Assembly (NCBI RefSeq): GCF_004664715.2
Contig: NC_051065.1
Span: 150,370,826 to 150,434,825 of the forward strand
Reading direction: 5' to 3'
DNA from: Peromyscus leucopus
Taxonomy: Eukaryota; Chordata; Mammalia; Rodentia; Cricetidae
DNA: 64,000 nt
Part shown: positions 62,575 through 64,000 of the stretch, one piece after another
Position numbering within the stretch: the stretch's first letter is position 1
How the letters are laid out: every line of letters starts with the position of its first letter
The notes under the pieces: model-generated
Database searches by the model: none
The model's input: the letters and a program-made list of their open reading frames with translations, nothing else
What the model was told of the DNA's origin: nothing
Program-made: the position numbers and the translations under genes

Positions 62575-64000
62575 TTTTGAGAGGGAAAGAATAAGAATGA
62601 ATATGTGTCCAGCAGGCCTAGGGAAGGAAGCCACCATGCTGGTCTGTATGCCATTAGGTTCTTCTCTGTTACCTGTAGTCAGAAGTGACCATGTCCCCTC
62701 ACAGCACAGTCAGGGACCCATGCCTCTGCAGCACGCCACTTCGCACACTGACTACTTCCCATCCTTGAGATTAAGATGATCTAGATGAGTTAATAGGTTG
62801 ACTCCCCAATTAACTGGGCTTGGGGTAGGTCATCAATGAATTTTCCGGGAGATGCTAATCAGGCCTTGTGGACTCATCGGACTAGGGATAAAGGAGACCA
62901 AAGTCACCAGGCAAAGCATGCCCAGACAGGTTAGTGATGTGCCCAAAGGCATGCATTTCAGGTGGCAGACCCTGGCCTGGATCCCTAGGCTCCCTCTCTC
63001 CTCCTGTTCTTGGCGGACTTGTTTGGAGCCACACTCCAAAATACCAAGGAAAGCTTCCCCTCCGCTCACAGCCAACTCCTTATGCCCCGTATGCCAAACC
63101 TGCCATTCCTATGTCACCTGTGAAAAACATCGACTTACCCTGTTTCTGGAAATTACTCTCTCATCCTAACTTACACATTTAAAAAAACAAACAGATTTTT
63201 CCTACAGAAAGAATGATATACCTCTACCATGTATCAGGTGTTATGTGTGGCTCTCTGCTGGGTGCTATTTAACCACAAGACCCCTTTCCAGGGCAGGAAT
63301 GTGGGAAATGCTGGGAAGAGGAGAACCAGGGAAGAACCCAGGCTGGCCTGTCTGGAGAGCTAGTGTCTTTCCCACAGCACGATCTTGCCTCCCACAGATC
63401 TCTCCTGATCATCCTTGCTTTCCTCCTCAGCCCTCTCCGTGGGCACCGGGCCAGCAGGGCTTGATCTGAATTGCCAGTAGGGCTGAGACCCAGGGGATAC
63501 AGTGGGGGAGAGATGGTGTGCAGGGCAACCCCCATGGGAGGCCCAGCTGGTGGCACTTTTCCCCTCACTGCCTCCTCTTGGGCCGATCCTCCCCTGCTCC
63601 AAATTCCCCCTTGCCTGTGTCCACATCACCGTCTTCCATTTCCAGAAACCTTTTAGTGCCTGTGCTGAACATCCTTCTTACCCTCAACAAAGGACAGCTT
63701 TGGTCCTTCCTCCCAATACCACTCTGTCCACAGTCACCAGCTTAGCTTTGTCTTTAATCCCACAGAGGAGAAGCAAAAGGCTCTCAGCTCAGGCCTCGGC
63801 TGGCCTGGTTTGAGGCTGTGTTTGTACCCGGAGCTGACTGTCTGTCTAGCTCAGGTTCCCAGAGGCCTGAGGGCAGGACTGTGTCTTCACATGCTGGGTG
63901 GCAGGTAGCGTGCTCTGTCAGCTCTCCATGAAAAACAAACAGCTGTCATGCAAGACAAGGAAGCTGCAAGGCTTAGGGAGGCTCCCGGGAGATTGTCCTG
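62575..64000. other. Mostly single-copy stretch to the window end
   Basis: No repeat beyond short A-runs and no exon matching Ninj2's N-terminus or Wnk1 was recognised. Confidence 0.4.

Larger units (their letters stand above)
24519..64000 (-). other. Ninj2: Presumed Ninj2 first intron and upstream region
   Basis: No other exon was found from 24519 to the window end. The missing ~11-residue N-terminus would need only ~34 coding bases next to a donor, and I saw no minus-strand match. In human the first intron is roughly 100 kb, so the exon may lie outside. The region alternates SINEs and simple repeats (listed separately) with single-copy DNA. Confidence 0.55.

Overview
The window is ordinary rodent nuclear DNA. 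It contains dense B1, B2/B3 and ID SINEs, MIR and ancient L1 fragments, URR1-type hAT elements, LTR-like repeats, many microsatellites, and split genes with GT-AG introns. The youngest B1 copies share a diagnostic body that, from memory of the family, is typical of cricetid rodents (deer mice, hamsters, voles) rather than Mus or Rattus. Genus is not resolvable by reading alone.

Two protein-coding genes are supported, arranged tail to tail. (1) B4galnt3 on the + strand: eleven exons between 3259 and 19114 encode the last ~705 residues of beta-1,4-N-acetylgalactosaminyltransferase 3, the Golgi enzyme that builds LacdiNAc (GalNAc beta1-4 GlcNAc). All splice sites are canonical, all phases join, and there is no internal stop. 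The cytoplasmic tail, membrane anchor, stem and PA14-domain exons lie upstream of base 1. The 3'UTR probably ends near 20305 at an ATTAAA signal. (2) Ninj2 on the - strand: two exons (24287-24518 and 23677-23843) encode all of ninjurin-2 except its first ~11 residues. That first coding exon was not found and is probably beyond 64000 or in an unrecognised part of the long intron. The order B4galnt3(+)-Ninj2(-) matches the known mammalian block (human 12p13.33), in which Wnk1 follows.

Layout: 1-3258 B4galnt3 intron with LTR-like repeats and SINEs; 3259-19114 B4galnt3 coding exons; 19115-20305 3'UTR; 20305-23070 intergenic, with a small CpG-rich patch and SINEs; 23071-23530 a 50-bp-unit minisatellite that probably lies in the Ninj2 3'UTR; 23677-24518 Ninj2 coding exons; 24519-64000 presumed Ninj2 intron 1, with no further convincing exon. 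That last part is a mosaic of SINEs and simple repeats separated by single-copy stretches.

I found no new biological system, no CRISPR array and no operon. The observations most worth a second look are structural: the minisatellite, a ~165-bp inverted duplication around 38.9-40.4 kb, an 82-bp tandem duplication inside a SINE in its spacer, a four-layer nested repeat in a B4galnt3 intron, a CpG patch between the convergent genes, and repeats lying close to conserved acceptors. The genes are separate loci with separate roles (Golgi glycosylation; membrane adhesion protein) and no functional link is implied.
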